This document shows, piece by piece, positions 25,461 to 38,900 of a stretch of 64,000 bases of DNA. The position numbers and the translations under genes were made by a program. The notes under the pieces were generated by a model. The model saw nothing but the letters and a program-made list of their open reading frames with translations. It ran no database searches and was not told the DNA's origin. Within the stretch, counting starts at the first letter, position 1. Every line of letters starts with the position of its first letter. Origin of the DNA: Mya arenaria (taxonomy: Eukaryota; Mollusca; Bivalvia; Myida; Myidae); contig NC_069127.1 of the NCBI RefSeq assembly GCF_026914265.1, positions 20,329,045 to 20,393,044 of the forward strand, in the 5' to 3' direction.

Positions 25461-26011
25461 ACCATGACAATAATCGTATTAGAATATTTTTCGTTTTCAG
25501 TATGTCATTTAGCTTGTGCAATTATATTTTTTAATTTATAATTGATATTAAACAAACTATATTTCCTTTAAAAATGTGATAAATTTTATTATCTAAAAGT
25601 GTCTTCTTATGTCAAGCTATTTTTTTACCACAAGGACCACAATGGAAATAAGGGATTTACAATTCCTTTATTGTGATATCCTTTATGAACAATGTATTGG
25701 ACATGGATTATTTTACTTATGCTTAATGTTTTAATCATGTAAAATGTGACCCTGTTTTATACATTTTATACTGAACTAGATAGATTTATCTATCTAATCA
25801 CGTTTTAGTTCAATATAAACTGTTTTAGTAGTCTTAGCATAATAAACTAGCAACAATAAAGACATTGCAAAAAAAAATAAAACTTGGTGAGTAAGAAGGT
25901 CGAAACTCAAAATTTGATTTTGAGTTTTAATTATTTGTATTTTTATTTCCTTATTATTGAAGCAAAGATCAAACTACTGGACTTACCGTCTGTTGCTTAT
26001 TACAATTTTAT

Positions 26012-26308
26012 TTTAAAGTGACATTCTTATTCAAAATCAATACATACACATGTATAACAAACATAAACTTTGAGTCATAAACCTTTAACTACGTTTACTT
26101 GCTTAATAATGCATTTATGGAAAATCATAATTATTGATAACAAGGTGGTAACCATATATTTAATAGCTGAATACGCAAGAATATTAAATGATTGGTGAGT
26201 GCTCAAAGATTTACAGCGATCTACTATCGTCCCATAAGGTAGAAGTACCGTGTTTTCTGCACATTTCTTTCAAATTAAACTCGGTATCCTTCATAGAAAC
26301 CATTGGTT
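26012..26308 (+). repeat. ~280 bp dispersed repeat, copy 3
   Basis: Best-preserved copy: TTTTAAAGTGACATTCTTAT, 'AATCAATACATACACATG', 'AAACCTTTAACTACG', 'GATAACAAGGTGGTAACC', 'GCGATCTACTATCGTCCC', 'TACCGTGTTTTCTGCACA', 'ATCCTTCATAGAAACCATTG'. The same site in unit 2 (43268-44195) is split by a LINE fragment. Confidence 0.65.
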
Positions 26309-27529
26309 TCGACATTTATTCATCGTATTTGGTATATTAAAACAATTGTATAAATTGTGACAAATCTTATTTGGGAGTAAGAGTGTATCTTTCATAGATT
26401 GACACGAACGTCACAACATCGCGGAATTGAGCAAGTTTCTCCTATCGCGGTTTATTATAGCGATTGTTCATCATACACGAATACTGTTTTTAGTCCCATT
26501 TACTAAACATTTTGGACCCACGTGTGAAGTATATTCAGCGTAAAATTAACATATATCTCTTTCGTTTTATTTAGCCGTCCATCTCATTAAATATATGAAC
26601 TCATACACATGGCATTAATAACACAATGTCGAGTTCATGACGGAATTAATTAAGTTCGTGTTAGATAGAAGATATATGTAACCATTTACCCTTAAGCCTA
26701 TTCTTTATTATTATGGAAACTTAAATATAACTTAGGCTGAGTACAATGCAGAAACATATCATTAAATAATTTTATTTTAAAGTTATTGCATCATATATGT
26801 GTGATAATTTACTCAAACTATTAATACCGTATAGATAAAAATAAAAACTAAAATTACACCACACGTTTTTGTTTGGTGTTTGTTGAAACCTGTAGGCATT
26901 TAAATAAAACAAATACCCATGTTACTAGTATATTGTTCGTGCCATGTTTGAGATTGTTTTTCTTTGTGCACACACTCACTTCCATATCGGAACACTAACA
27001 AGCAGAATGGGCGTAACCGTTCTATAACTACTGTGCGGATAAATTACAATGTTATCTGCTTTAACCGCATGCTTTTTATTGAATGGTTTGCTTTACAACG
27101 TGGTACCAACCAGTCACGTATCCCACGACCTTCATGTATGAAAGGGACTTTTTAAGTCACTTATTAAGTAGATAACCTGTTAAATAACTATATTTATATT
27201 ATATTCACATATATTATTTTATATTTAAAATGCATCTATAGTTAAGTGGTAAAACGAATCTCATCTAGTTAAACAGTTATTATGTTACTTACTCAGTAGA
27301 ATTCGCAAACTTAATTATATAACCTGTAAGTTTCTGCATCTGGAATGCATTTAAAGATGAAACTAGAACTCCGCGAGTCGGATGTGTCTCCTGATGAATT
27401 ATTTACTGTCGACATTATAGCTGTAAGATTGGCATTTTATACATTTATAAACATTGATGTTGCCATTTAACTTTCAAGTGTGGGTGGCATTTGAACTGAA
27501 GGTAACAGCGTTAAGCCGGACAAAAATAT
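26309..27529. other. Spacer of unit 1, no gene recognised
   Basis: Matches unit 2 (about 44196-45428) closely and parts of unit 3 (57130-57340). Only short open frames. It contains degenerate words such as 'GTTATTATGTTACTTACT' that also recur, doubled, in unit 3. Confidence 0.45.
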
Positions 27530-27780
27530 ACAATGGGCAATAACTCTAAAATATGGAAGCAAGAGTTACGGTTCTTGTGCACTGCACTTGCCCTCAATGA
27601 GATTTATCTAACTATTAAGTTTCAATATATATGCAAAAAGCTACAGAAACATGCTCAGTAGCAAAAAGTTTAAACATAAACCCGGTTTAGTGGCAATGGG
27701 CAACGCCAAAGACATAGAACACAAAATTCACAAACAAGAAACATAGAACAGCACACAACTCTACAAGCACAGTGCATAAA

Positions 27781-27784
<4 letters not shown>

Positions 27785-27865
<81 letters not shown>
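27785..27865. repeat. (AT)n microsatellite, spacer 1
   Basis: About 40 uninterrupted AT dinucleotides. The equivalent tract in spacer 2 is at 45688-45763. Length here is likely to be unreliable in any assembly. Confidence 0.95.
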
Positions 27866-27867
<2 letters not shown>

Positions 27868-28497
27868 TAATTGGTATTTTTATGAAGAATTGTTAGGTAC
27901 CGCCTTGGAACGGTCAGTACAATGTAAATTTACTGGGGGTTTAAACCAGTTTATGTGCACAAACCTCACTCTTATCCCAACAATTCTTAATAAAGATAAA
28001 ACGCAAAAGATAAATCTTATCAAAGTATGCATTAACTTGAGGAAACTTATCAATAAAACAAATAATAATAAAAAGCGAAAAGGTAAACCCCAAGTACTTC
28101 AATGATTAGAGATCCCAACTCTATCTGCAGACGGAGGGAAACAATTCAGAGCACCTAATGCTAATACTTTTCAAAGATACGATGCAGTCATCGTTAGAAA
28201 CCAAAAGCTTCACTTACAGTCTGCCTTAAAAGGTTTAAAACTGTGTGATCATAGAGTTTCTTTATAAAAAGCATCATTGTACTAAAACTGGGAACAAATG
28301 AAGAAAAACATTATCTAAAATAAAAGCGACTAGTATATGCTATTCTCTCCTTCCAAATGATTAGAAAACGTAAAATATTTGAAGAAATTAAGGTCACGGC
28401 CAAAACACTCGGAGTAAGTCAACACGTGTCCGCCAAAAACGGTTTTAAAGATAACATGAATTAGCAAATTCTTCATAAAAATCAAAGTACTGAAAGT

Positions 28498-29110
28498 TTA
28501 GTTATGAAAGGATGCTATATTCAACCCAATATTTTGCTTCAGGTATTCATCTTCAAATACAAGAAGGCAAGTGCTCTTCAAAATATTGCCTTTATATCCA
28601 CGGTTGAAATAAAATCCAAATAATTCATTAAGTCTATCTGCCCAACTGCCTGCTGGAAACATTTTAATTTTACGAATTTTCTTTAAAACATCACCATAAA
28701 AATCGGGATGAGCAATACTATCAGCAATGAGCGATTTAAGACTACTATTGTACTTTGATATGAGATTATAATGACCATTAACAAATTTAGAGAAAGTTTT
28801 CCTTAATTTAAAATATCGGAAACCCTGTTTTAGAAGTTTTTGCGTCATAAGTTTACTGCGAGAGCTGATTTTTTTTTTACATCTGTACATATTTTAGCAA
28901 ATCGTATTAAGTGTGCAATAAAACACCATACGATGGTGAAATAGGAACATCACCATCTAAAGAAGGGTAATTAATTATTTTAAAATTAAAATCATCACGT
29001 TTATCATAAAGATTGATGCTCAATATATCTTCCTTTACTTCTAGTTGCAAAACTAAATAGGATCCTTTTAAAACGGATGTATTATCAAGTTGATAACTCT
29101 TATATTCTTC
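28498..29110 (-). mobile_element. LINE relic: C-terminal reverse-transcriptase region, spacer 1
   Basis: Minus-strand protein fragments contain YDKRDDFNFKIINYPSLDGD with VPISPSYGV, and RSKLMTQKLLKQGFRYFKLR with SIAHPDFYGDVLKKIRKI. These phrases are typical of the C-terminal part of reverse-transcriptase polyproteins in mollusc and coral retroelements. The fragment is broken and inactive. The matching relic in spacer 2 is 46230-46880. Together with the endonuclease-like and ORF1-like blocks at 30060-31022, in the same orientation, this is likely one old LINE whose middle has been lost. Confidence 0.6.
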
Positions 29111-29149
29111 AAGATATGCCCCGGACAAAACTTTAAGCATGAAAATTAA

Positions 29150-29965
29150 CAAAGGGCAATTACTCTAAAAATATGGAAGCAAGAGTAACAGTTCTTGTGC
29201 ACTGCACTTGCCCTCAATGAGATCTATCTACATATAAAATTTTAAGTTGATACCACTAATAATTTACCAGATATACGCCGGACAAGTGAAAACGGGACGC
29301 GGACGCCAACAAAGGGCAATTACTATAAAAAATATGAACGCAAGAGTTGCGGTTCTTATGCATTGTACTTGCCCTCAATGAGATCTATCTACGTATGAAG
29401 TTTCAAGTTGATAGCTCTTATATTCTTTAAGATATGCCCCTGACAAAATCTAAGCTTGAAAATAAACAAAGGCCAATAAACATATAGATGCAAGAGTTAC
29501 GGTTCTTATGCGCTGCAGTTGGCCTCCATGAGATCTATCTACATATGAAGTTTCAAGTTGGTAACTCTTATATTCTACATGATATGCCCCGGACACAATT
29601 TTAAGCATGAAAATGAACAAACGGCAATTACTCTTAACATATGGAAGCAAGAGTAACAGTTCTTATGCACTGCACTTGTTCTCAATAAGATCTATCTACA
29701 TATAAAATTTCAAGTTGATACCACTAATAGTTTACGAGATATGCCCCGGACAAGTGAAAACAGGACGCGGACGCCAACAATGGGCACAAACTGTAAAATA
29801 TGGAAGCAAGAGTTACGGTTCTAATGCACTGCACTTGCCGTCAATGAGATCTATCGAGCTATGAAGTTTCAAGTTGATACCTCTTATATTCTTTAAGATA
29901 TGCCCCTGACAAAACTTTGAGTGCGACGTCATATACCAAATGGAAAATTTCGAACATAATTTTTT
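29150..29965 (-). repeat. ~155 bp tandem repeats of mollusc type, spacer 1
   Basis: About five units start at 29154, 29315, 29465, 29622 and 29780, each with 'GGAAGCAAGAGTTACGGTTC', 'TGCACTGCACTTGCC', 'TCAATGAGATCTATC', 'AAGTTTCAAGTTGATA', 'AAGATATGCCCC' and sometimes 'GGACGCGGACGCC'. A lone unit lies near 27530. Unit 2 has only about three in tandem (46895-47350), so copy number changed after duplication. The family is familiar from bivalve intergenic DNA; it encodes nothing I can support. Confidence 0.7.
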
Positions 29966-30059
29966 TCCAATATCTGTAGCTTAAAAAATGTGAACACTTT
30001 TGACCAGTGAATTAAACAGGAAACAATACGTATACATGATGATTAACAAAGATCTAATA

Positions 30060-31022
30060 ACAATACCGTGGCTATAATGATATTTGTCGACAGAGGCCCT
30101 AAAGCACATTGTCTGGGTCATAATCTATATCATGAAAAAGGTCCTTGCATTTATAAAAACACCTAACCATTGCTAGTATACGCATACATATCATGTTCCA
30201 GCGTATCAAATGCATCTTTATCGTTGAATGTATTTTAACCTTTGGGTCTTCACCCTAAAAATAGGATCCACACAAATAAATGACTTCACATAATTATATT
30301 AAAAGAAATATGATTTAATTTCAAACATATTATGGTATCATGGCGGTTTTTAACAATATGTATTTCATCTTGTAAATTATCTTTGTATAGTAAAACTATT
30401 CCCCCCGCTACAAGTGCATTATGGTTTTGAAACTTTCTGTATACATTATAAGTTATATATCCATTCAGATTTAATTTGTTAGACGAATTTGTCCAAGATT
30501 TGTAAAAGAAAAAAATATCATGCTTAGTATTTTCTCGCTTGTAAGTCCATGCACATTCTATGCCATCACGGAGAGGTCATCCTCAACGTGTCCCTAATCT
30601 CGGACTGGGCGGCCGTCGACGTATAACGTGTCGTAGGCAATCCACGAACGTTTACAACTTTCCCTGGCGGCTTTCATTTTTGGTACGAGCTTCCCCTGCT
30701 TCGCAATCACTTCCGGTGGGTACTGTTCAGACACGTGCAAAGCGGTTCCACGTAATTCTTCCATTGCCGGCGCACGGTCTTTCGATCATTTAATATCGTA
30801 AATGTGGCTATGATTGACCTAACTTTGCCCGGCACCGAATGCCATGGAGACCTGAGCGCGCTCGAAGCGTATGCTGTCCGCGGTCTCATTGGCAAATTTG
30901 AGCGCTTCATGTATGTGCTGGCGCAGCTTCCGCTCCGTTACCTCCGCGGTCTCGTTACCTCTGATGTTGTCTTTCAGAACATTGTTGAAGACATCATGTG
31001 GCCTTGGCCTTTGACCAAGTGA
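30060..31022 (-). mobile_element. LINE relic: ORF1-like and endonuclease-like blocks, spacer 1
   Basis: On the minus strand, 30560-31022 reads pieces such as RKLRQHIHEALKFANETAD and WIAYDTLYVDGRPVRD, which fit the ORF1 protein of L1/Tx1-type LINEs. Positions 30060-30540 read LNGYITYNVYRKFQNHNALV, GGIVLLYKDNLQDEI, DAFDTLEHDMYAYTSNG and DIDYDPDNV, which fit the AP-endonuclease domain of LINE ORF2. The element is decayed with several breaks. The GC-richer ORF1 block keeps long open stretches on the opposite strand, which are not genes. The same relic lies at 47530-48465 in unit 2. Confidence 0.6.
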
Positions 31023-31341
31023 CCCCTTAAAGTAACATGGAACTTCTACTTTACATTTGAAGTGTCAGTATCGAAAGGTAAAATAAAAAATAAAACGTTT
31101 TGTACACGTTGCTCAGAAAGTTCCATAAGTTCTTTCTAACTGACAAGCCATAACGAATTTAAACGATTAACGGAGAACAGTAAAAAAAACAACGTGCATT
31201 TGTCTGGATTGATAGTTGCACACAGCGGGTCGGAAGTATAATTCGGTTTTAAAAGTGAAACCAAAAGTAGACACTTTTAAAACGACGAGTTGCATTGTTC
31301 ATTGACTCGATGTCATGTCGAATAGTGTTCAATTTCTTATT
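31023..31341. other. Short spacer between LINE relic and unit 2, nothing seen
   Basis: Shared with the end of spacer 2 (48466-48855), which has an extra stretch of about 60 bp. No gene or repeat recognised. Confidence 0.4.
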
Positions 31342-31495
31342 AAGATTGTATAAGAGAATTTCTGAGATATGACCTTTATTAAATAGGGACAAATTATGCT
31401 ACAATAGAAAGTCTGCTCAACAGGTAAGCAAAATGTAAGTAAAAATCTACAATGTCAAACAACCTGATTTTTAAGCTCTGCTTATCAGATTTAGT

Positions 31496-32194
31496 TCATC
31501 GACAGAGAATGGGTTTAATTTGAGCAAGGCAGTCCAGAATTTCTCTCTCCGCGCAACTTAACCCTCTCATGATCACAGTGTACCCCACCATGTTCGCTGC
31601 TATAAATAGCCGTATTCCATGTTTCATTTCTTCGGATTTATAAATACCACTAGTTTTGAACTTTTCACTCTTACTTCTCTCAATTTTATCCGACAACTTG
31701 TTTGCACTATCCTGTGGTAACATTTCTAACGACGTTTGATTATTGTTACCATTTAATGAGTCACAAGTATCGAAGATTTTTTCCAAACCTTCGCAAGCCT
31801 CGTGTTCACCAACGTTTCTCTTTCCTCCTATCTTATTGCGTTCCAGTGTGTCTTCTGTGTGACCTATTTTTATAATCGGAACCGGAAGTTGTACACGTCT
31901 GGTTCCCATATCACTATCCGGTCCCCGGCCAATCAACAGACCTCCAGGGGAAAGAACCATTTCATATTTACTGCCGAATATATTTATCTGAAATGTTTGA
32001 CCACACCGTTCCCCCAAAAGAGCTTTCAAAACACACATTTCTGTATCAGAAATTGCCTCGTGCCCTATACTGTAGTTGAGAACAACATTTCCGAATGGTT
32101 CGTAAATAAGAAATGACACTTCCTGGTGCAAATATGATCGCAAAATCTCCAATACCGATTTACGTTTAAGTCGGAAAGTATCATCTTTTTCCAT
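31496..32194 (-). CDS. Unrecognised 232-residue protein, copy 2 (ORF232)
   Basis: Same intronless frame and length as copies 1 and 3, starting MEKDDTFRLKRKSVLEILRS and ending ...CLAQIKPILCR. By eye about 14 residues differ from copy 3 and about 40 from copy 1. Changes cluster in the polar middle (residues ~127-180), while the N-terminal block (EVSFLIYEPFGNVVLNYSIG) and the C-terminal block (RLFIAANMVGYTVIMRG) are almost unchanged. That is the pattern expected of folded ends and a flexible linker under selection. It sits ~790 bp downstream of NT5E copy 2 on the same strand. A conserved AATAAA lies at 31375-31380. No function assigned. Confidence 0.65.
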   Translation of the reverse strand: MEKDDTFRLKRKSVLEILRSYLHQEVSFLIYEPFGNVVLNYSIGHEAISDTEMCVLKALLGERCGQTFQINIFGSKYEMVLSPGGLLIGRGPDSDMGTRRVQLPVPIIKIGHTEDTLERNKIGGKRNVGEHEACEGLEKIFDTCDSLNGNNNQTSLEMLPQDSANKLSDKIERSKSEKFKTSGIYKSEEMKHGIRLFIAANMVGYTVIMRGLSCAEREILDCLAQIKPILCR

Positions 32195-32614
32195 GATTTA
32201 AGCAATTCAAACTGTTCGTAGACATTTATAATATTTCAATACTATTTTCAATCTACCTTGTATGGTACTAACACTAGTAGAATTGCATTATTAAGGAATC
32301 TACTTAACGCGAACGCACTTTTTTCTTTTCATGCTGTATATCAGGCTAATTGATCATATATATCAATACTCGGAATGCTTTAGGCACTTGCATGCCCAAT
32401 AAGCCGTGTTAAAGTCGCTGGTAACATCTGGATCGGCAATAAATAAAATGCGAACATACGATAACAATATTATAAATATGGCTGTATTTCTTTCTTTAAT
32501 TAAATTCATGGTATTTAAGTATTAAACACATAACTGAGAGAGGAAAAACCTCGGGAAGCCAATATTGAAACTAAAACGTATTGATGTGATATTTAAATAT
32601 GTTTCATGCTTAAC

Positions 32615-32752
32615 CTGACAGTTTTGCTGCCTTCTAGTGACTCAAACTCCGATATCAATGCAACCGTAGTCCCCAAGAGTTTCGTGTATAAATAACACTC
32701 ATCTGTGTCATCTGGCTTGCACTGTTTAAGATCAATCGGGCCATACATGTGC
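32615..32752 (-). pseudogene. Exon-like block, unit 2 (decayed)
   Basis: Counterpart of the unit 1 block 17118-17268, starting HMYGPIDLKQCKPDDTDECY. It lacks 13 nt relative to unit 1, which shifts its frame near the end. Its partner block with CKCLKHSEY before a stop lies about 32365-32430. Evidence of non-function, at least in this unit. Confidence 0.3.
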
Positions 32753-32986
32753 CTATATATTATATATTTTCGTTTTACTGCCAAGGGACAATCTATCTAA
32801 TATTATTTTATTGCTAGTTATAATGAAATGTTTTCACAAATACATTAAATGGCATAAACATGTTTATTTGGTGATGAGATATTATGTAAGATTGGCATTT
32901 TTTGTATTTTACAAATCCATGAATGTTAAAATACAGTGTCCATTTACATTGAGTCTGTACTTAACTTAAGATCATGATTGTGAATT

Positions 32987-35900
32987 CTAGAAGATCCTCT
33001 TAAGAAGACTTAATAACAATCCGCTTAAAAATACAAAGGTCAGTGAGCTTCTATCATGCTGCCCCTGTGCCCCTCCCACTTGGTCTGCATCCGTATCCTT
33101 GGAAACGAATGTAATTCGGCCTTCCTCGGCTGGATAGACAGGACCATGCTTACCCAGATATTTAAACGTCACTTCGACGTCAAGCGTATCTGCAAAATAG
33201 AGAGTTTAATATACGAGTGTGTGATTAAGTGTATGATCTCAGTATAATTCACCGAGCGAGCACCTGTTATTCACGAGTGGTATAATGCGTTAAATTGTTT
33301 GCAGACGTAGCGTTTATTTAACGCAGCCTTGTGCGCACTGGCGTCTTATTAAGGCGTCGGAAATATCTATGATAAATAGAGGATACTTGTTTGTTTTAGT
33401 GTAAGATTACATTATATCTCACCGAGTAGCACCGAAAGCTATATTTCGCGAGTTGCAAAGCCAGGAGTGAAATATATAGTGGATATTATGATAGGACGCT
33501 TTTCTGGTGACCTGTATCACGTCGAGTTCGGTGTGTAAACACGTATCCGCCGAGAACGCAGGTCGAGACGGATACATGTTTACTCAACGAACGAGACGTG
33601 ATGCAGGTCACCAGAAAATCGTGTTATCGTAATATTCCATTTATTATATACCTGCCTATTTTATTATTCCTTTTACTTTTTTTGGTTTCAATTTGATTTA
33701 ATTTTACCACCATCTGCCAAATGCGCGTATGAATTCGAATGTGTTAACGTAGTTTGTGTAATGAAGTCAAGGGAGGCTACTACAGCCAAACGAAGTAAGA
33801 AATTCACTTTATTGAGCATAATAAGAACAAAATATTTTATATTTTAGCAAAATTAACAAATTGCTAATACGAAAACAATTATTTAATGTCACAGCACAAA
33901 AAATAACATCAAAAACGGTACTTATTTTACGTGTATACACTAATCGTCATTTCCTGTAGGCGTAACGCGGCCATTTTTAAAAAAAGGTAAATATACGTGG
34001 GATTTTTTTACGATAATAATATGCAGAATTGAGGGAAGTTTGTGAGTCAAACGCTATTTCTATCGATGACGCGAAATCGCCTTCTTCTTTATATTGGCGA
34101 GCTGCTCCCATTTATGATAATAAATATGGATAATCATTAATGCAACAATTTATGAACTTCGAAATGGACAAAAACTAGTTCACTGAAGTAGCTATCTAGA
34201 TAGACTGGAAGTGTTCTCTGCTTCATGCTTATCCTCATGGTTCTTTGAAGAACATGAAAACCATGTTCCTGAATAGTTACATGCTTTTGGAGCGTAAGTA
34301 AAGTTAGATAGTTTAATGTATTTAAAAGTTGACAGGTTTTACCAGTTGTTTTGTCATGCTATTTTTAGCAACACGAAAGTAGTTCCGAGATTGCACACGG
34401 TACTCCAATGATACGGAATCAGTAAACGACAGTATCATGATACGGATTTTTCAATACGCCGTGCTGTATTTTCACTGTTGGATATGGAAAAGGAATTTGA
34501 TAGGCATATGATAAATACTTTTACTGCTCACGTTTGCATGAAAATAATGACATCGTTAAAATTGAAATTAAATCTTATACGTGCTTACATTTGATTTGGA
34601 CCAGATAGTGGGCTTAAGGTTTGACAACAGTTAAGTAAGTGGTAGGCATCAACAATATGTGCAGAACCCGTGCTTTATGCTCATAAACCTGCAGAAATGT
34701 GATATGTGTTTAAACTTATTTTAAAACATTGACTTATTGTCAAGCGTCCACGAATGTGGTCACACTGTATCACACATGGGCATTTGTACTACCAATGTTC
34801 TGTTCAACGTCAAATACGCGTTTTTATTGAAGTTATTATTTTTCTCCAAAAAGTACTTGAAAAATTTAATTTTGCTCATAAGTTTTATAAGAAAATCGGA
34901 CAATGCATTTTAAACTTGTCGAGTGGTGCTGTCTTCCAAGTTTTAGAAAAAATATATTATTATTTCCATTGTCTAGTCTACTGTTCAGCTGTTTATGCAT
35001 CCGTGTTTATATCTAGCGATTCATTCATAATCAAAATTGTGAAGATAAGATTTGCTCGTATCTTGTTTTGGTCCTGTAATACTGTACGAGGTCCTGTAAC
35101 AGGACCATACCATATATTTTGCTTTTTGTTTGGTATACACGTTTTTGACCGCGGGCGTCTTGAAAGACATTTTTGTCGTACATCCAAAACATACCATGTT
35201 CTTATATAAGCTTATAAACGCAAAAACGAATATGTCTGCATTGAAAATAAAACATCAAATAACGCAACACAAACGTTTTTGTCACAGGCTTTCGGTTCTT
35301 TGTGTACTCCAAATTGTAAACTTATATCATTTTGGGGACAAATAGTGATGTTGATTCTGTTCCAAAATAACCATTATTTTACATTAATAACACATACAAT
35401 AAGGCGATTGTCTAAGCTTTCTTTTCTCAAATGAACACTTAGATTAACCCAACAGTCAGATTTTCGGGCCTCTATCTAAACTTTGTGTTGGGAAAAAGAT
35501 CTAAATATCTTACTGAAGAGAAGATGTTCGATCGGCTCAAACTGGTATCCGTCGCCTCCCTCGATGAGAAAGGTCGGGAGTAGAACGTTGTAAATGACGT
35601 CATCCTGCAATGGGGAGTAACTGGGCACAGCGCAATTGAGACAGCGCACTTGCACGTCATGCACGCGCCGCATGGCCGGCTGCCTGAGGTCGTAAGTCAC
35701 TTTTAACCCTAAAAATATACATATGTATTTAATTAAGGTTGATGAGGTTTGGTAGGCTCAAAATACTATTATTCTAAACGGTATCTTAAGTCTGATATGG
35801 TGATTTCTTTACTTCCTTCTAATGCATCTTGGCACCAAAGGGACATATTGTATTTCCTTTAAATGTCGTTCTGATATATAATGAGTGCGCAAATGCAACG

Positions 35901-38900
35901 TTTCATACGCATTAGAATGTCAATAATACACTTAAAGTTGTTGTTCTGGCGCCCCATAACAGCTTAATGACTCGCTTGTTATGTCATTCTTGTGTGTATT
36001 TTGAAAGACACATATAGGGGGGGGGGGGGGGGGGAACACGACAAATACAGTGGCGTTCTTGTGTGTTTGTATGTTGACGGGACGCCAAAACACCAACATG
36101 GCAAAAAATACATCAATAAATTCAAGAATCGTTTTAGTTTCTTTTTAACAACATTTGCAGTCCTTACAAGATAGATAGTCGTATGCCTACAAATAATACA
36201 TCAATTAATCCAGTAATCTTTTCTGCTTCGTTTCGATAACTACTGTGGTCGTTACTAGATAGACAAGCGTTGCATTTATTTAACCTGAAAACTGCAGAAA
36301 TCGTCCATGCTTGTCTGTGACGTCATATTCGCTAACGCTGATCTCGAGCTGGTGACGTAGGTTACTTCCGTTTATTCGAATCATGTCCACTTCGTTCCTA
36401 AACGGTTGTACGGTGTTAACGTCCCCAGCAGTGATCGTACCTTAGGAGTAACAACAATACCATTGTTATCATCGTTGTCACCATCATTATCAACAACAAA
36501 AATAAAATAACAATTCCTTCTACTGAACTAGCCTATTCATGCTGCGTCAAAACCAGAAACAAACATTTGTTTTGCCTAATGGACAATTTCTCGACAGATG
36601 TTAAGTAAATGACGCAGAAAAATGACAGCTTATGATAACACACGTCTTCATTTCATCTATATACATTTACCACCTTTGCCTACCTGAAAAATATTAATGG
36701 CCAAATGTCATTTTACATTTTTATATGGTTCATAAGACTTTAGTGATTATGTTTTATATTTAATGCGTTTCGCTGACAGTTAAATTGCTTGGTTCTTAAT
36801 GAATTGAAACGATTTCAAATGATTCATACATTTAATATGCTTACATGGGTCAAAATAAAATAAATCTTGTTTTATATGATAACAGTCAATTCCTAAGGCA
36901 TGAGAAACCCGATATGTAAATTGAGGAGCCTGGTGAACCATAGTATGTGGTATCATTTAATCAAGTTTTATTCATTTATTTGTTCTCAATTCATTAACGA
37001 ATTGTTTGCACATCTCTAAAGAAAGGTCATACTTTGATATGGATTTACTATGTTTTGATTTTGATGACATTTCTAGTTTATATACCTTTCTGGATGGAGC
37101 TTCTTATACTGCCTGAATTGAGGAGAGCAATAGCCGCTGGCGCCCAGGCCTCGTTTGACAAGTTGTAACCGGAAGTGACGTAATAGTCGATCATGGCGTC
37201 AGCGAGCATGTTACCTGAAATGATACAGTTGTCATTAGTAGTTTTATGTGGAATATCCACATATTTTCATTAATAATCATACTTAAACATGTTCGCAAGT
37301 TCAGAAAAGTAAGTAACCTTATTTTCTGTCCTTGCAGTTAATTAAACCACCTTCATGAGTCAGAATGTGTGTATGAATATCGTCTTTTGTATAAACACAG
37401 TTCTATCAAGCTCTCCAACATTCTGGTATACTAATAAAACGCATGTGCAGTCATAATACCTATACATTTGTAAGACTTAATACAGTTTTCTATCACGCAA
37501 TTCACTTTATTTTCAAAAGAGTACGTACCCAGGTTGCATTCTCGGAGGCGGCAATGCTCCCGCAGACCGTCTAACTCCACCAGCGACAGGCCGACCTTCT
37601 CCAGCTTTACAGAATCCACCGGAAGTCGCCATGTCCCCAGCTCCCGAAGAATGCCCGCGTCTGCAAAAAATAGCTATGGTCGATAAATCTTATACAATCT
37701 TGTATCTAATATGAACGAAGTGTAGTTAGTTCTTCATCTTGGGATGCCATGGTTTGCACGTGTTAATTAATTAGACATAATTTAGTAATAATTAGTAATA
37801 ATTTATTACACCACCTTGTTCAATAGAGGAGTCAAGAAGTATGGGGTTTCCGCTCCAGGAAGTTACGTCACCATTTGTGTTGAATGTGACGTTGAGGAAA
37901 CCGAGGTATTTTCCATACGTAAAATCTTGAACGACGAGAGCTCTGCCACCACCTGGCTGGCTGACGACGACCGGATATAGACCCTCGGGCGTTTCGTCGG
38001 ATGGCGGCTGTCCTGTATGTACAATGTGGAATCAATGACATGACTCGCAAGGAGCATTTCAATTACTATTAGCACTATTGAAAAAAAACGGTAATACAAA
38101 AAGTGTTTGTACCTGCCTAGTATAACACTGCTAAAAGCATTACCGGTATCCAGGAACAACAGCTAAGTTCCGTACCCGCGTTGGAAACACTTTCTTTTGT
38201 CAATTCCCGTACCATAGCGTACACTTCAGCAATTCTCTATACACATATTGAGACAAGTTATAAGAAAGTACCTTATCGCCGTAAAGTACAGGTAAATCTA
38301 TACAGCTCATGTTCCTACCGGTGTAAAGGAATGTGTCCGTGTGTCCGCCTACGACAACGTCCACTCCGTCTATAGCGGCCACCTGCTGATCCATCCGAAA
38401 GCCTGCGTGACCCAAAGCCAAGATCTTGGTCACACCTTGAGATTGCAGTACCGCCACCTCCGCGGAAACGCTGCTGATGACGTCTTTAAACGTCACCGTC
38501 GGTCCTGATATAAAAGTTTATTCAGTTCGATATTTTTCAACATGTAATCTTATGAATTGCAATAACATATTTGAATAAAAATAGGTGAAAGGAAAGAAAA
38601 CGAGAACAATAGAACAACAGCAGGCCATCAGTGATGTTGCTACAGAAAATAGATTTTCGATTGCCTAAGGCTAAAATGGTAAATTGGCCATCACAAAGGA
38701 GAAAGTAAAAACTATAATAAAGTGTGTATTGAAAATATCTTCACCTGGTTTGGATATAATTTGGGTTTCTGGTGTTATGTAACCTATAACCCCAATATTT
38801 TCTCCCCCAACGTTTTTAATGACGCTTTTTGACAAAAGTCCGCTGAGCTTCGGTTCATTCGTGACGTCAACGGAAGAACTGACGACGTCAAAACTGACGT

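Larger units (their letters stand above)
15812..31341. repeat. Tandem unit 1 (ORF232 + NT5E + spacer)
   Basis: Homology shared with units 2 and 3 begins at AAGATTGTATA (15812, 31342, 48856). Read on the minus strand, the unit holds the spacer, a nine-exon NT5E gene and then the 232-residue ORF. The NT5E-to-spacer part is nearly identical to unit 2; the ORF end is the most diverged of the three units. Confidence 0.85.

Noticed and set aside
30560-31022. Two plus-strand frames in a GC-richer block
   Set aside because: The minus strand reads LINE ORF1-like phrases, so the plus frames are shadows of a relic.
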